From an uncultured Microcaldota archaeon (GTDB lineage Archaea; Micrarchaeota; Micrarchaeia; Norongarragalinales; CAINOH01): 64,000 bases of DNA. Below, in pieces: positions 9,253 through 19,554 of the stretch (the first letter of the stretch is position 1; each line of letters begins with the position of its first letter). The position numbers and the translations under genes were made by a program. The stretch lies in the NCBI GenBank assembly GCA_903851445.1, contig CAINOH010000009.1:149908-213907 (forward strand), written 5' to 3'. The notes under the pieces were generated by a model. That model saw only the letters and a program-made list of their open reading frames with translations. It had not been told where the DNA came from and did no database searches.

Positions 9253-11139
9253 TTGGAAAAACTCGACATCAAGTGCGGCATTGAAATCCACCAGCGGCTC
9301 GCCACGAAGCACAAGCTGTTCTGCGGCTGCCGGACGGTGCTTGATGACGCGCCGATAAAGGCAAGGGTGCGGCGCAGGCTTGCGGCGGTGTCCGGCGAGC
9401 TTGGCGCTTTGGACCCTGCAGCCAGCTTTGAGGCTGGCCGGAAGCGCGAGTTCGAGTATCACCTGCCTGAAAATTCCGCGTGCCTTGTCGAGACCGACGA
9501 GGAGCCGCCTTTTGAACTGAACCGCGACGCGCTCGAGACCGCGCTCCTGGTTGCGAAGATGTTCCACTCGAAAGTCGTTGATGAAATCTTCGTAATGAGA
9601 AAGACGGTAGTTGACGGCAGCGCCACGAGCGGATTCCAGCGCACCGCACTTGTCGCGCTCGGCGGCTACGTGGAAACTTCTTTTGGAAAGGTCGGGATAC
9701 AGACGGTTTGCATCGAGGAGGAAAGCTCGGGAATCGTTGCCAATTCCGATGCAAATAACCCGGATGCGAAAAACCCAAATGCAGTCACCTACAGGCTCGA
9801 TCGCCTGGGCATTCCCCTTGTCGAAATCGCAACAGACCCGGACATCAAAAGCGGGGCGCAGGCAAAGGAAGTTGCGCTGAAAATAGGCACGATGCTACGC
9901 TCAACCGGAAAGGTGCAGCGTGGAATCGGCACCATCCGGCAGGACCTGAACGTGTCGGTGTCCGGCGGGAACCGTGTCGAGGTAAAGGGCGCGCAGGAAC
10001 TCGACGTCCTTGACAAGCTGGTGGACAATGAAGCGGAGAGGCAGGCTGCCGTTGCCGCACTTGCAAGGAAGGCGCCGAAGAAGGTTGGGGCCGCAGAAAT
10101 TGTCGATGTTACTGCATTGTTTTCAAGGGCAACTGCGCCGTTCATAAAAAAAACGATTTCGTTCGGGGCGACTGCAACAACCAATTCGCCTAAAGCGACT
10201 GTTGCCGCAGGCGCTTTCGCCATCCGCATATCTGGTTTTTCCGGCCTCCTTGGCACTGAACTTATGGAAAACCACCGCTTCGGCACCGAGCTTTCCGCAT
10301 ATGCAAAGGCAGCTGCCGGAGTCGGCGGCATAATCCACTCCGACGAGGATTCGGAAGCAAAATATGGCATCACAAAAGAAGCTGCAAACGAAATCGCCAG
10401 GGCCGTAGGCTGCAAGAAAGACGACGCCTGGGTTGCGGTTGTTGCGGACAGGCACAAGGCAGGCCGCGCGCTTGATGCCGTTGCCTGGCGGGCCGGCCTT
10501 GCGCACGAAGGAGTTGTAAAGGAGACACGGAAGGCTGTTGGTGAATGGACGGAGTATATGCGGCCGCTTCCGGGCAGCGCGAGGATGTACCCCGAGACCG
10601 ACGTGCCACCGGTTGCGGTAACTTCGAGGATGCTTGACGCGATCGAGATTCCAAAAACGTTCGAGGAAAAAACAGTGCAATACCAGAAGGAATACGGGCT
10701 TTCTGCTGAGATGGCCTCGCGGATTGCACGGGATTACTCCGAACAGTTTAACACTTATGCCGAAATCCGCGATATTGACGCGAACTTCGTCGCAACCACG
10801 CTTGCTGAGACAATGACTGCGGTTCGCAGGAAGGGCGCGGACACTTCGAAGCTTTCGCAGGCCGCGCTTGCGGGTTTCTTTGAGCTGTATGCGCAAAAGA
10901 AGTTCACAAAGTCAGCGGCACCGCTAATCCTTGAGGGCTTGTGCTCTGGCAAAAGCCTGGCGGCCGTTCTTTCTGCCGGGCTCGCAAGGCTTTCCAAAAA
11001 AGAGGTGGCCGAGCTTGTTGCAAGAAAGAGAAAGGAAAAGCCCGGCGTTGCCGCAAACGTGCTCTTTGCTGAAATCATACGCGACAACCGACTGACCGCC
11101 GACCCCGTCGACCTGTCCCTTGCCGTCGGAACCAGGTAA
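9253..11139 (+). CDS. gatE: Glu-tRNA(Gln) amidotransferase subunit E
   Basis: LDIKCGIEIHQRLAT.HKLFCGC; GIGTIRQDLNVSVSGGNRVEVKGAQELD; downstream of gatD. Confidence 0.96.
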   Translation: MEKLDIKCGIEIHQRLATKHKLFCGCRTVLDDAPIKARVRRRLAAVSGELGALDPAASFEAGRKREFEYHLPENSACLVETDEEPPFELNRDALETALLVAKMFHSKVVDEIFVMRKTVVDGSATSGFQRTALVALGGYVETSFGKVGIQTVCIEEESSGIVANSDANNPDAKNPNAVTYRLDRLGIPLVEIATDPDIKSGAQAKEVALKIGTMLRSTGKVQRGIGTIRQDLNVSVSGGNRVEVKGAQELDVLDKLVDNEAERQAAVAALARKAPKKVGAAEIVDVTALFSRATAPFIKKTISFGATATTNSPKATVAAGAFAIRISGFSGLLGTELMENHRFGTELSAYAKAAAGVGGIIHSDEDSEAKYGITKEAANEIARAVGCKKDDAWVAVVADRHKAGRALDAVAWRAGLAHEGVVKETRKAVGEWTEYMRPLPGSARMYPETDVPPVAVTSRMLDAIEIPKTFEEKTVQYQKEYGLSAEMASRIARDYSEQFNTYAEIRDIDANFVATTLAETMTAVRRKGADTSKLSQAALAGFFELYAQKKFTKSAAPLILEGLCSGKSLAAVLSAGLARLSKKEVAELVARKRKEKPGVAANVLFAEIIRDNRLTADPVDLSLAVGTR

Positions 11140-11204
11140 CCGCTGCGTTGCTCCAACTCACAATCAATTTATAGCGCGGTTGCCCAATAGGTTGTGACAT
11201 CCTT

Positions 11205-12272
11205 ATGCCCGCACCAAGGTTTGACGAGACGGACTCCGAAGACGAGGAGGATTCCGGCCAGAAGGCCGCAAAGGCAGCCCAGGCAATCTTCGCGCAAGGC
11301 AAGGACATAGGCGAAAAATACGGCGCGGCGATACTTACGGTCCTGGTGCTTTTCGGCCTGCTTTATTTCTGGTTTGTAATCGTCCCGAAGCCGCTGACGG
11401 TCACGGTTTCCGTTATCGAGGCGGACACCGGCCTGACCATAACCGGCGCGCAAGTCTCCGCGGACTACCTTGCATCGCCGTACATATTCACCTCGGTCAA
11501 GAAAAACTTTGCCAGCCCCCAGGGCGACGGGGAATATGCGCTGCGCAACGTGCCAAGCAACACGGACAACATCACCATAAGCGTAAAAAAAAGCGGAGAT
11601 TATGAAAACGGTGGCATCGTGTTCAGCACGGGCGCCTCGGCAGACACTGCTTATGTCAAGATGTTCAAAAAGACGCAGTTGCAGATTGAAAGCAAAGTTA
11701 TCTTCGGCTCGATTGGGCCGTCGTGCACAAAATCCTTCAATGTGCCTATCAACAACACCAATATGGAAAATGACCTCGATATAGCCCTTGTCTCAACCAA
11801 CCTACCGTACTTCGTCTCTGATAAGAAAACCATAGCGGCCGGCGAGACTGCCAACGTTTCCTTCTCGATAATGACCAGTTACCCGGACTCGGACAAGAAC
11901 CCCGCATTCATAGCCGGAGAAGTGCATATCGTCGGCACGTCGAAACGCGCCGTTGTGAACCTGACGCTCACGCGAAAGCCCGAACTCCGTCTTGACTCGG
12001 CTGAAATCGTGAATAAAATCGGTGAAGTGAAGCTTGTCAAGATATCAAACGCGGGCAAGGGCAGGATAACCGGCGTGAGGCTGACTATGGACGACGCGTC
12101 AAGGGACCTCGTCGGCCTTACGGGAATAGCCGAGAACGAGGAGTTCGACCTCGAGCCGGGCCAGGTCAAGCCCGTGTACGTGACTGCCAGGACACAAGGT
12201 GAGGGGTTCATAAGCGTCGGCGCGGACTGCACGACGCCCTTGGCGCTGGCATTAAAGATAAGCGCGGACTAA
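11205..12272 (+). CDS. Membrane-anchored protein with extracytoplasmic beta-rich domains
   Basis: TM YGAAILTVLVLFGLLYFWFVIV after charged N-terminus; beta-rich repeats; precedes secretion ATPase. Confidence 0.55.
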   Translation: MPAPRFDETDSEDEEDSGQKAAKAAQAIFAQGKDIGEKYGAAILTVLVLFGLLYFWFVIVPKPLTVTVSVIEADTGLTITGAQVSADYLASPYIFTSVKKNFASPQGDGEYALRNVPSNTDNITISVKKSGDYENGGIVFSTGASADTAYVKMFKKTQLQIESKVIFGSIGPSCTKSFNVPINNTNMENDLDIALVSTNLPYFVSDKKTIAAGETANVSFSIMTSYPDSDKNPAFIAGEVHIVGTSKRAVVNLTLTRKPELRLDSAEIVNKIGEVKLVKISNAGKGRITGVRLTMDDASRDLVGLTGIAENEEFDLEPGQVKPVYVTARTQGEGFISVGADCTTPLALALKISAD

Positions 12273-12331
12273 GGCGGTTTTTCGTCCGAATCGGCATCCT
12301 TTTTTAGCCCTCCTTCTTAATCTAATCCGAA

Positions 12332-13903
12332 ATGGCCTATCTAGACTCTTTGCTATTGGAGGCAAAGCGCTCCGCGCCCAAGGAGGCCAAGCCTGCGGCT
12401 GATTCCGCGCCCAAGGAAGCGACTGAATCCGAACCGGCGGCTGCTGAAGATAAGGATGAAAAGCTCCTTGTCGAGACCTACGAGGACGTGCGGATTTACC
12501 GCATCCCCTCCAAGAACTGCTACTATTACGAGGTTCCCGCGCCAAGGTACTTCGGGGAAGAGCGCGCGCTCATCTACTCGCTCATCGACGTCGCGTCAAA
12601 CGTAATCAACGTGGACTCGAAAGAGGTCGTTTCGAGGGAAAAGATCGACAAGGTGTACAAGGAAAGGATTCTCGAAGTCATAGAGCAGACACCGGAGCTC
12701 AAGGTGCCCATCAACTCGCGCGAGTTCTACGCGGACGTCGTGCTCAAGGAGATGTTCGGCTTTGGCGTCATCGACAACCTGGTCAAGGACGACCGGCTTG
12801 AGGAAATCATGGTCATCGGCCCAAACAAGCCGGTCTACGTGTTCCACAGAAAGTACGAGATGATGCCCACAAACATCAGCTACTACTCCGACGACGACAT
12901 CAAGAGGCTCATCGACCGCATCGCACGCATCATCGGCCGCAGGATTGACACGCAGGTCCCGCTGCTTGACGCGCGGCTTCCTGACGGCACGAGGGTGAAC
13001 GCCACGCTGCCGCCAACCAGCATCGACGGCTCAACGCTCACACTGCGCAAGTTCCGGAAGGACCCGTACACGGTAATCGACCTTATCGGCTACAACACGC
13101 TCAACCTCGAGACTGCCGCGTTCCTGTGGATGGCAACCGACGGCATGGGCGCAAAGCCGGCGAACATCCTCATCGCTGGCGGCACGGGCTCGGGCAAGAC
13201 CACGCTTCTGAACACGCTCTGCTCGTTCGTGCCAACTACCGAGCGCATAGTGACCATAGAGGACACCGCGGAACTGAGCATCCCCCTTTCGCACCTGATC
13301 AGGTTTGAGACGCGGCCGCCCGGAATCGAGGGCACCGGCGAAATCACAATGGACATGCTGGTGAAGAACACGCTAAGGATGAGGCCCGACCGCGTCATCG
13401 TTGGCGAAATCCGCGGGGCCGAAGGCTTTACGATGTTCACCGCCATGAACACGGGGCACGACGGCTGCTTCGGCACCATCCACTCGAACTCCGCGCGAGA
13501 GACGCTCACGCGCATCACTGCGCCGCCCATCAGCGTGCCGGAGATAATGATCGGCGCGCTCACGTTCATAGTGATACAAAAGCGCATCCACGACAGGCGA
13601 AAGGGCGTCATAAGGCGCGTAACGGAGATAGCCGAGGTGACGCAGGCAAGCGACGAGAAAAGCGACATCGAGATAATCTACCAGTGGGACGCGTCAAAGG
13701 ACGTGCTCGAGCCAACCGGCGTTCCGCCGCGCTACCTGCAGACGCTGTCAAGCTACACCGGGCTGTCCCGCAACACGATCCTTGAGGAGCTTGAGGAGCG
13801 CAAGAGCATCCTTACCGACCTTAAGAACAAGGGGATGCGCAGCATGGACGAAGTGTGCAAAGAGACGCAGAGCTACACGCTCAAGAAAGCGAGGAAATTC
13901 TGA
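12332..13903 (+). CDS. Type II/IV secretion ATPase (TadA/ArlI-like)
   Basis: AGGTGSGKTTLLNTLCSFVP; IEDTAELSIP; RMRPDRVIVGEIRGAEGFTMFTAMNTGHDGCFGTIHSNS. Confidence 0.93.
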   Translation: MAYLDSLLLEAKRSAPKEAKPAADSAPKEATESEPAAAEDKDEKLLVETYEDVRIYRIPSKNCYYYEVPAPRYFGEERALIYSLIDVASNVINVDSKEVVSREKIDKVYKERILEVIEQTPELKVPINSREFYADVVLKEMFGFGVIDNLVKDDRLEEIMVIGPNKPVYVFHRKYEMMPTNISYYSDDDIKRLIDRIARIIGRRIDTQVPLLDARLPDGTRVNATLPPTSIDGSTLTLRKFRKDPYTVIDLIGYNTLNLETAAFLWMATDGMGAKPANILIAGGTGSGKTTLLNTLCSFVPTTERIVTIEDTAELSIPLSHLIRFETRPPGIEGTGEITMDMLVKNTLRMRPDRVIVGEIRGAEGFTMFTAMNTGHDGCFGTIHSNSARETLTRITAPPISVPEIMIGALTFIVIQKRIHDRRKGVIRRVTEIAEVTQASDEKSDIEIIYQWDASKDVLEPTGVPPRYLQTLSSYTGLSRNTILEELEERKSILTDLKNKGMRSMDEVCKETQSYTLKKARKF

Positions 13904-13929
13904 CGCGTTTGGGCGGATGATTAGCTGAC

Positions 13930-15045
13930 TTGGCCAACGAACGCATCGAAAAAATCCGGAAAGTGATGCAGTCGGACGAAGACCGCGACGCGCTCGACAT
14001 AGAGAAGATAATCAAGCGACTCAAGGCCGCCCAAAGCGAGGCGAAAAGGCCGGTCATAGGCGAGGGTTCGCTGCGGGAACGCCTCGAGGGAAGACCCGAA
14101 AGCGTCATTGACTTTTCCAAAACGCCCTTTGCACCGGCCGCCTCGGACCAGGCGGCGGTGCAGAAGGACTCCTTCCTGACCTTCGTGGGCAGGTTCTACG
14201 CGGCATTCCAGCGCCCCGTGTCCTGGCTTGCGAACGTTGTCTCCAAGATGCCGGGCGTGTCCGCGCTCCATGCAGACTTGGAGGCTGCTGACATCAACCT
14301 GTCGGTTGAGGCATACATCATAGCTTCAACGATAACCGGAATGATTGCGGCGTTCTTTTCGTTCCCGCTGCTGGGCTTGATCATTGCAGCCGCAAAGCTA
14401 AGCCCGGCCGTGTTCGGGTTCTGGGTGCTTCTGGCCCCCGCGGTGTTCTTCGCCACGGTGCTAGTCGCACTATACTACCCAAAGACCCTGATAACGGAGA
14501 AGACCACGCGCATCAACCGCGAGCTTCCTTTTGCGCTCCGCCACCTCTCGACCCAGATCAAGGCAGGTGTGAGCTTCCACCGCGCGCTTTCGTCCGTGAC
14601 CGCTTCGGACTATGGCGACCTTTCGCTTGAACTTAAGAAGACGCTCAAGGAGCTTGAGCGGGGAAGCAGCACCGAGGAGGCGCTCCTTAGCCTCGCAAAG
14701 AGGACGCGCTCAACTGGCCTGAAAAAGGCGATTATCCAAATCATCCGCGCGCTCAAGACCGGCGGGAACCTGTCGCAGGTCATCAACGACATTGCCGATG
14801 ACACCTCTTTCGAGTACCAGATGCGGCTGCGCGACTTCGTCGAAAAGCTCAACATAGTGAACGTGGTGTTCACGATGATTGCGGTTGTCGGCCCGGTCAC
14901 CATCACGATAATTTCGGCTGTTGCCCAGCTTCCCATGCTTGGCGGCACGCTGCCGTTCGCAATGGTGGTCGCCATGCTTGGCGCCGACGTGGCTGCGATG
15001 GTATTGATAGTGTGGTTCATAACAAAGATGGAGTCAAGCGTCTGA
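13930..15045 (+). CDS. T2SF/TadC/ArlJ-like membrane protein (1)
   Basis: RHLSTQIKAGVSFHRALSSVTASDYGDLSLELKKTLKELERGSSTEEALLSLAKR; multiple TMs; follows ATPase. Confidence 0.85.
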   Translation: MANERIEKIRKVMQSDEDRDALDIEKIIKRLKAAQSEAKRPVIGEGSLRERLEGRPESVIDFSKTPFAPAASDQAAVQKDSFLTFVGRFYAAFQRPVSWLANVVSKMPGVSALHADLEAADINLSVEAYIIASTITGMIAAFFSFPLLGLIIAAAKLSPAVFGFWVLLAPAVFFATVLVALYYPKTLITEKTTRINRELPFALRHLSTQIKAGVSFHRALSSVTASDYGDLSLELKKTLKELERGSSTEEALLSLAKRTRSTGLKKAIIQIIRALKTGGNLSQVINDIADDTSFEYQMRLRDFVEKLNIVNVVFTMIAVVGPVTITIISAVAQLPMLGGTLPFAMVVAMLGADVAAMVLIVWFITKMESSV

Positions 15046-15057
15046 GGTAAGACAAGA

Positions 15058-15987
15058 ATGGACGAGCAGGAGGAGACGTTTTTCCAGAAAAAGTGGAAGG
15101 AACTCGAGGAGTTCTACGCCGGCACCGGCTACGGCATCAGCCTGCGCCAGTTCATTATGCTGATGTTCTTCCTCGCGCTTGTCGGTGTTGTGCTTACTTA
15201 CGCGCTCACCCTCCTGCTCAGGGTCGAGTCGTACACGCGCGTGATGCTGCCGCTTGTCTCGTTTTTTTCGATGCTCAGCCTCATCCTGGGCCTGCCGCTT
15301 TACATGAGGAACTCGCGGGTCTCAAAAATCGACTCGGCGCTTCCGGACGTGCTCAAGCACATCTCGTCGGTGCTGAAGGCTGGCGGGACCATCGAGAGCG
15401 CGCTTGAGGAAATCTCGGAGTCCGACTACGGCCCGATGAGCGCGGTCGTCTCGACGGGGCTGAAGCACCTGCGCGAGGGGAAGACGGTCGACGACGTCAT
15501 AATAGAGATGGCACAGGGCAGCGGCTCGAAGCTGTTCAAGCGGACCGCGAAAATCATCATCGACTCGAAAAAGTCCGGCGCCGGGCTTTCGGAGGTGCTT
15601 GAGGCGATTGCGGGTAACACGCGTGACATCATGCACATCCAGCGCGAGAGGCTCTCGCGCACCACCATGCACGTGTCGTTCCTCTACATCACTTCGCTTG
15701 TCCTTGTACCGTTCATCTTCGGCTTCACCATCGCAATAATAAAGTTCATCTCAACCGGGATGGCTGCTGCCAACATGTCGGGCAACGGCAACCTGGGCAA
15801 CTTCGACCTCCTGCTCATCGTATTCCAGATGATACTCGTCACCCTCTCAAACATCGCAGCGGGCGTAATCAGCGAGGGCAAGTACGAAAACAAGCTCATC
15901 TACATACCGTTCATGATATTCATCGCCCTTGCAGTCTATCAGGGCGGGTGGTTCCTTGGCCAGACCATGATCAAGGCGGGTGGCTGA
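15058..15987 (+). CDS. T2SF/TadC/ArlJ-like membrane protein (2)
   Basis: LKHISSVLKAGGTIESALEEISESDYGPMSAVVSTGLKHLREGKTVDDVI; multiple TMs. Confidence 0.85.
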   Translation: MDEQEETFFQKKWKELEEFYAGTGYGISLRQFIMLMFFLALVGVVLTYALTLLLRVESYTRVMLPLVSFFSMLSLILGLPLYMRNSRVSKIDSALPDVLKHISSVLKAGGTIESALEEISESDYGPMSAVVSTGLKHLREGKTVDDVIIEMAQGSGSKLFKRTAKIIIDSKKSGAGLSEVLEAIAGNTRDIMHIQRERLSRTTMHVSFLYITSLVLVPFIFGFTIAIIKFISTGMAAANMSGNGNLGNFDLLLIVFQMILVTLSNIAAGVISEGKYENKLIYIPFMIFIALAVYQGGWFLGQTMIKAGG

Positions 15988-15988
15988 G

Positions 15989-16114
15989 ATGGTGGAAAAG
16001 ATGCGCACGCACGGGCAGACCTCAATAGAATACCTGCTGATAATTGCGGCGGTAATCGTCTTCGTCGCATTCATAGCATTTATGGTGAAGGGCGTTGTGG
16101 CCACTGCGGGCTAG
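15989..16114 (+). CDS. 41-aa class III signal-peptide pilin-like protein (not in supplied ORF track)
   Basis: Translation MVEKMRTHGQTSIEYLLIIAAVIVFVAFIAFMVKGVVATAG*; G|QTSIEYLL cleavage motif plus hydrophobic helix; 1 nt after the TadC-like stop. Confidence 0.8.
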   Translation: MVEKMRTHGQTSIEYLLIIAAVIVFVAFIAFMVKGVVATAG

Positions 16115-16121
16115 CACGATC

Positions 16122-17174
16122 CTATGCCGGTGCGCAGTCCGCACCTTTTTTTGAGATGCCCAGGGGACCACACACGGAAAACGACGATGCCGCAAGCCCG
16201 TCCGCAACCGCATCCGCCCCGTTTTCGTAGCAGAATGCAATCACCCCGCCAAAAAAGCCAGACGATTTTGCGGCGAGGGCGCCCGCCTTCTTTGCCGCCG
16301 TGACTGCAGCAGCGCAGGATGCGGGGACCGCGCCCGATGCCGAAAGCAGCTCCTGTTCGCACTCAAGGTAAATCGCGGTCTTTTCGGCTGACGGGCTTTC
16401 CGCGGCAAGCTCCTTTGCAAGCCGAGTGGTGATTGAACTGAACGCCTCGCTTGCATTGGCGCGCTCTCCGGAAGTCATCTGCAGCGCGGTCTTTGCCCTG
16501 TTGCCCGACACGCAGGCCGCCTTGGAGAAGGCAGATATCTTCCGTGACATCTCTTCGCGCAGGTCTTTTGTGCCTGCGGGCTCCGCGTACAACAAAGTCG
16601 TGCCATCTGGCATTGCCGCGCGGGCCTTTTTGGATGCAAGCTTGACCGTGCCGTCAAGGAGAAACGAGCGCGTAAGCACGAGAGCCGAGTCCGATGCCAT
16701 CAGGCACACGTCGGCATCCATTATGCTGTCCGCCCCGGCGGTCGAGTACGCCTTTGAAAATGCGTCACGTGCGCCTTCCTTTTCGGCGTAGTAGGAAAAA
16801 ACACCAGAAAAAATGGCCGAACAGAGCGATGCCGAAAGGCCCAGCGACTCCGGCAAGGCCGGCTCCAGGGACATTGAAAAGCTGGTGTCCATCGTCTCAA
16901 GGTCTATTCCTGCAGCAACAAGGCCGGCCTTGGCTGCGCCAAGGTATTGCCGCAGCCCGCCGTCGCCCTTCACGCGGCCGTTGGGCATGAGCGAGGCAAT
17001 CGTCTGGCCGGAATACGCCACGATTTTCCCGGGCGTTTCCTGGAACGAGAAGGTGACGCTGTTGCGCTTTCCTGCGGCCTCAACAGGCAGCGAAAGCGCC
17101 TTGGCGCCGTACTCGAATGCGGCCTCGCCGGCCAAAAACACCCTTCCGGGCGCGCTTGCAAGAATCTTGTCCAT
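16122..17174 (-). CDS. GHMP kinase, probable mevalonate kinase
   Basis: ILASAPGRVFLAGEAAFEYG; PESLGLSASLCSAIFSG; next to GGPP synthase and IDI-2. Confidence 0.72.
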   Translation of the reverse strand: MDKILASAPGRVFLAGEAAFEYGAKALSLPVEAAGKRNSVTFSFQETPGKIVAYSGQTIASLMPNGRVKGDGGLRQYLGAAKAGLVAAGIDLETMDTSFSMSLEPALPESLGLSASLCSAIFSGVFSYYAEKEGARDAFSKAYSTAGADSIMDADVCLMASDSALVLTRSFLLDGTVKLASKKARAAMPDGTTLLYAEPAGTKDLREEMSRKISAFSKAACVSGNRAKTALQMTSGERANASEAFSSITTRLAKELAAESPSAEKTAIYLECEQELLSASGAVPASCAAAVTAAKKAGALAAKSSGFFGGVIAFCYENGADAVADGLAASSFSVCGPLGISKKGADCAPA

Positions 17175-17315
17175 CAGTAACCACGTCTTTTGCGCTTCGC
17201 CAGAAGACGATGCAAGGGGGTTATGCAATCAACATTAATATTCCAAACTGGCATAATGTCTTTGCCTGGGGGCCGCGCCTGTTGCGCGCGTCCTTTTGGC
17301 AGCGCGGTCTGTAAG

Positions 17316-18395
17316 GTGAATTGGGCCATAACAAGGGATATTGAGAGGATTCTTGAAGGCTACAAGCCGGTTGTTGACGCGGCCATAGAACGGCACATCC
17401 CGCGGAAGCTTGACGTGAGGGGGATGGAACGGTGCGTTGGCAGGCCAAGCTACGCGTTCGACCCGAAAGCTGCAACCGGGGCGGTGAACGGACCCATATG
17501 GGACCTGCTTGACCGCGGCGGGAAAAGGTGGAGGCCCGCGCTTACGATGATAGTCGCAGGCTGCCTTGGAAAGGACCCCGAGTCGCTTGCGGACGTTGCG
17601 GCAGCGTCCGAAGTGATACACAACGGCACGCTGATGGTGGATGACGTCGAGGACAGCTCGGACCTGCGGCGCGGCAGGCCCTGCACGCACATAAAGTACG
17701 GCGTGGACGTAGCGGTTAACGCGGGCAACGCGATGTACTACCTTTCCATGCTCCCGCTTTTGCGCGACCGCAAAAAGTACGGAGAAAAGGAGACGCTCAA
17801 GGCGTATGACGTTTATATTGAGGAACTGGTCAGGCTTTCCTACGGCCAGGGGACGGACATTTACTGGCACCGCGGCAACGCCGGCGAGGTCACTGAGAGG
17901 CAATACCTGCAGATGTGCGCATTCAAGACGGGCACCATAGCCCGTCTTGCGGCAAAATGGGGCGCCATCTTCGCTGGCGGGACGGATGACCAGGTTGAGG
18001 CAGCAGGAATGCTTGCCGAGAGCATCGGCGTTGCATTCCAGATACAGGATGACGTGCTCAACCTGCTTGGCGAGGAGGGAAAGTACGGAAAGGACCCCGG
18101 CGGGGACATCTCCGAGGGCAAGAGGACGCTCCTGGTCATCTACGCACTGAAGCACAGCAAAAAAGACGATGCGGCAAGACTCATTACGACGCTTGACTCG
18201 CACACCAAGGACAAAAAAAAGATTGCAGAGGCGATTGCGATCATACGGCAAAGCGGCGCGTTCGAACACGCGAACGGCGTTGCACGGAAAATCGTGGCAA
18301 CTGCATGGAAGGGGTTCGACAGCAGCTTCCCGAAGTCAAAGCACAAGGAAGTGCTGCGGCTCCTTGCGGACTACGTAATAGACAGGTCGGTTTGA
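17316..18395 (+). CDS. Geranylgeranyl/polyprenyl diphosphate synthase
   Basis: GGKRWRPALTMI; DDVEDSSDLRRGRPC (DDxxD); second Asp-rich FQIQDDVLNL. Confidence 0.94.
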   Translation: MNWAITRDIERILEGYKPVVDAAIERHIPRKLDVRGMERCVGRPSYAFDPKAATGAVNGPIWDLLDRGGKRWRPALTMIVAGCLGKDPESLADVAAASEVIHNGTLMVDDVEDSSDLRRGRPCTHIKYGVDVAVNAGNAMYYLSMLPLLRDRKKYGEKETLKAYDVYIEELVRLSYGQGTDIYWHRGNAGEVTERQYLQMCAFKTGTIARLAAKWGAIFAGGTDDQVEAAGMLAESIGVAFQIQDDVLNLLGEEGKYGKDPGGDISEGKRTLLVIYALKHSKKDDAARLITTLDSHTKDKKKIAEAIAIIRQSGAFEHANGVARKIVATAWKGFDSSFPKSKHKEVLRLLADYVIDRSV

Positions 18396-18416
18396 GTTTT
18401 CGGCGGGGTTTCAAAA

Positions 18417-19451
18417 ATGTCACCGGTAATGCAGCAACAGACTAAGAAAAGGAAGGGCGAGCACGTCGAGATAGTGCTCAACAAGGACGTCCAGTACTTG
18501 CACGGCACCGGGCTTGACAAGGTCAAGTTCGCCCACTGCGCGCTTCCGCACATTAACCTGGACCGAATCCAGTGCAGGGCGCTTTTCTTGGGAAAGCGGC
18601 TCGAGCTCCCATTTATGATTACTGCCGCAACAGGCGGCTACCAGAAGGCCGAAAAAATCAACCGCGACCTTGCCGCTGCCTGCCAGGAAAAGGGCATCGC
18701 CTTCGGCCTAGGCTCGCAGCGGGCGATGATAGAGGACCCCTCTCTTGGGAAGACCTACCGCGTGCGCGATGTCGCACCGGACGTGTTCGTATGCGGCAAC
18801 ATCGGCGCGTACCAGCTTGCGCAATACTACAAGGCCGGCGAGTTCGCAAAAGTCGAGGCCGCTATGAACAGGATTGACGCCGACGCGCTTTGCATCCACC
18901 TTAACGCGCTGCAGGAGGCCATTCAGCCCGAGGGCGACCGCGACTGGACGGGCGTGCCGAAGGCAATCGAGGCCGCGTGCTCAAGACTTTCAATCCCGAT
19001 TATTGCAAAGGAGACCGGCGCAGGGATGGACGGCCAGACCGCAAAGGCGCTTGAGAGGATGGGCGTAAAGGCAATAGACGTTTCCGGCTCTGGCGGCACC
19101 TCGTGGAGCGCCGTTGAACTTGAACGGCACCTGGAACAGGACCGCATAGCGGAATTCCGCGACTGGGGCCTGCCGACGTCGATTTCAATCGTGGAGTGCG
19201 CGAGCCAGGTCAAGATCCCGATCATAGCGTCTGGCGGGATACGGAGCGGCCTGGATGCCGCAAAGGCGATGCGCCTCGGCGCAACGCTTGCGGGCGCGGC
19301 GTACCCGTTTGTCAAGGCGCAGAACAGCGCGGGCAGGGCCGGGGTGGTTTCCGAGATTTCGCGCTGGGAGCGCAGCCTCAAGACGGCGATGTTCCTTACC
19401 AACAGCCAGAACCTCGAACAGCTTTCCAAGGCCCGGCTTTTGGTCTACTGA
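18417..19451 (+). CDS. fni: Isopentenyl-diphosphate delta-isomerase type 2
   Basis: MITAATGGYQKAEKINRDLAAACQEKGIAFGLGSQRAMIEDP; VKAIDVSGSGGTSWSAVE; IIASGGIRSGLDAAKAMRLGA. Confidence 0.95.
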   Translation: MSPVMQQQTKKRKGEHVEIVLNKDVQYLHGTGLDKVKFAHCALPHINLDRIQCRALFLGKRLELPFMITAATGGYQKAEKINRDLAAACQEKGIAFGLGSQRAMIEDPSLGKTYRVRDVAPDVFVCGNIGAYQLAQYYKAGEFAKVEAAMNRIDADALCIHLNALQEAIQPEGDRDWTGVPKAIEAACSRLSIPIIAKETGAGMDGQTAKALERMGVKAIDVSGSGGTSWSAVELERHLEQDRIAEFRDWGLPTSISIVECASQVKIPIIASGGIRSGLDAAKAMRLGATLAGAAYPFVKAQNSAGRAGVVSEISRWERSLKTAMFLTNSQNLEQLSKARLLVY

Positions 19452-19554
19452 GACGGCAAAGTGCCGGAAATACAATAGGAACAAAAGCGTTGTTTTGCAG
19501 TTACTAATACGCAACAACAGGAAAAGTTGCGCATGGGCTGAAGACTAAACCAAA

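Noticed and set aside
17235-18269. 344-aa - strand ORF
   Set aside because: Antisense shadow of the GGPP synthase gene.
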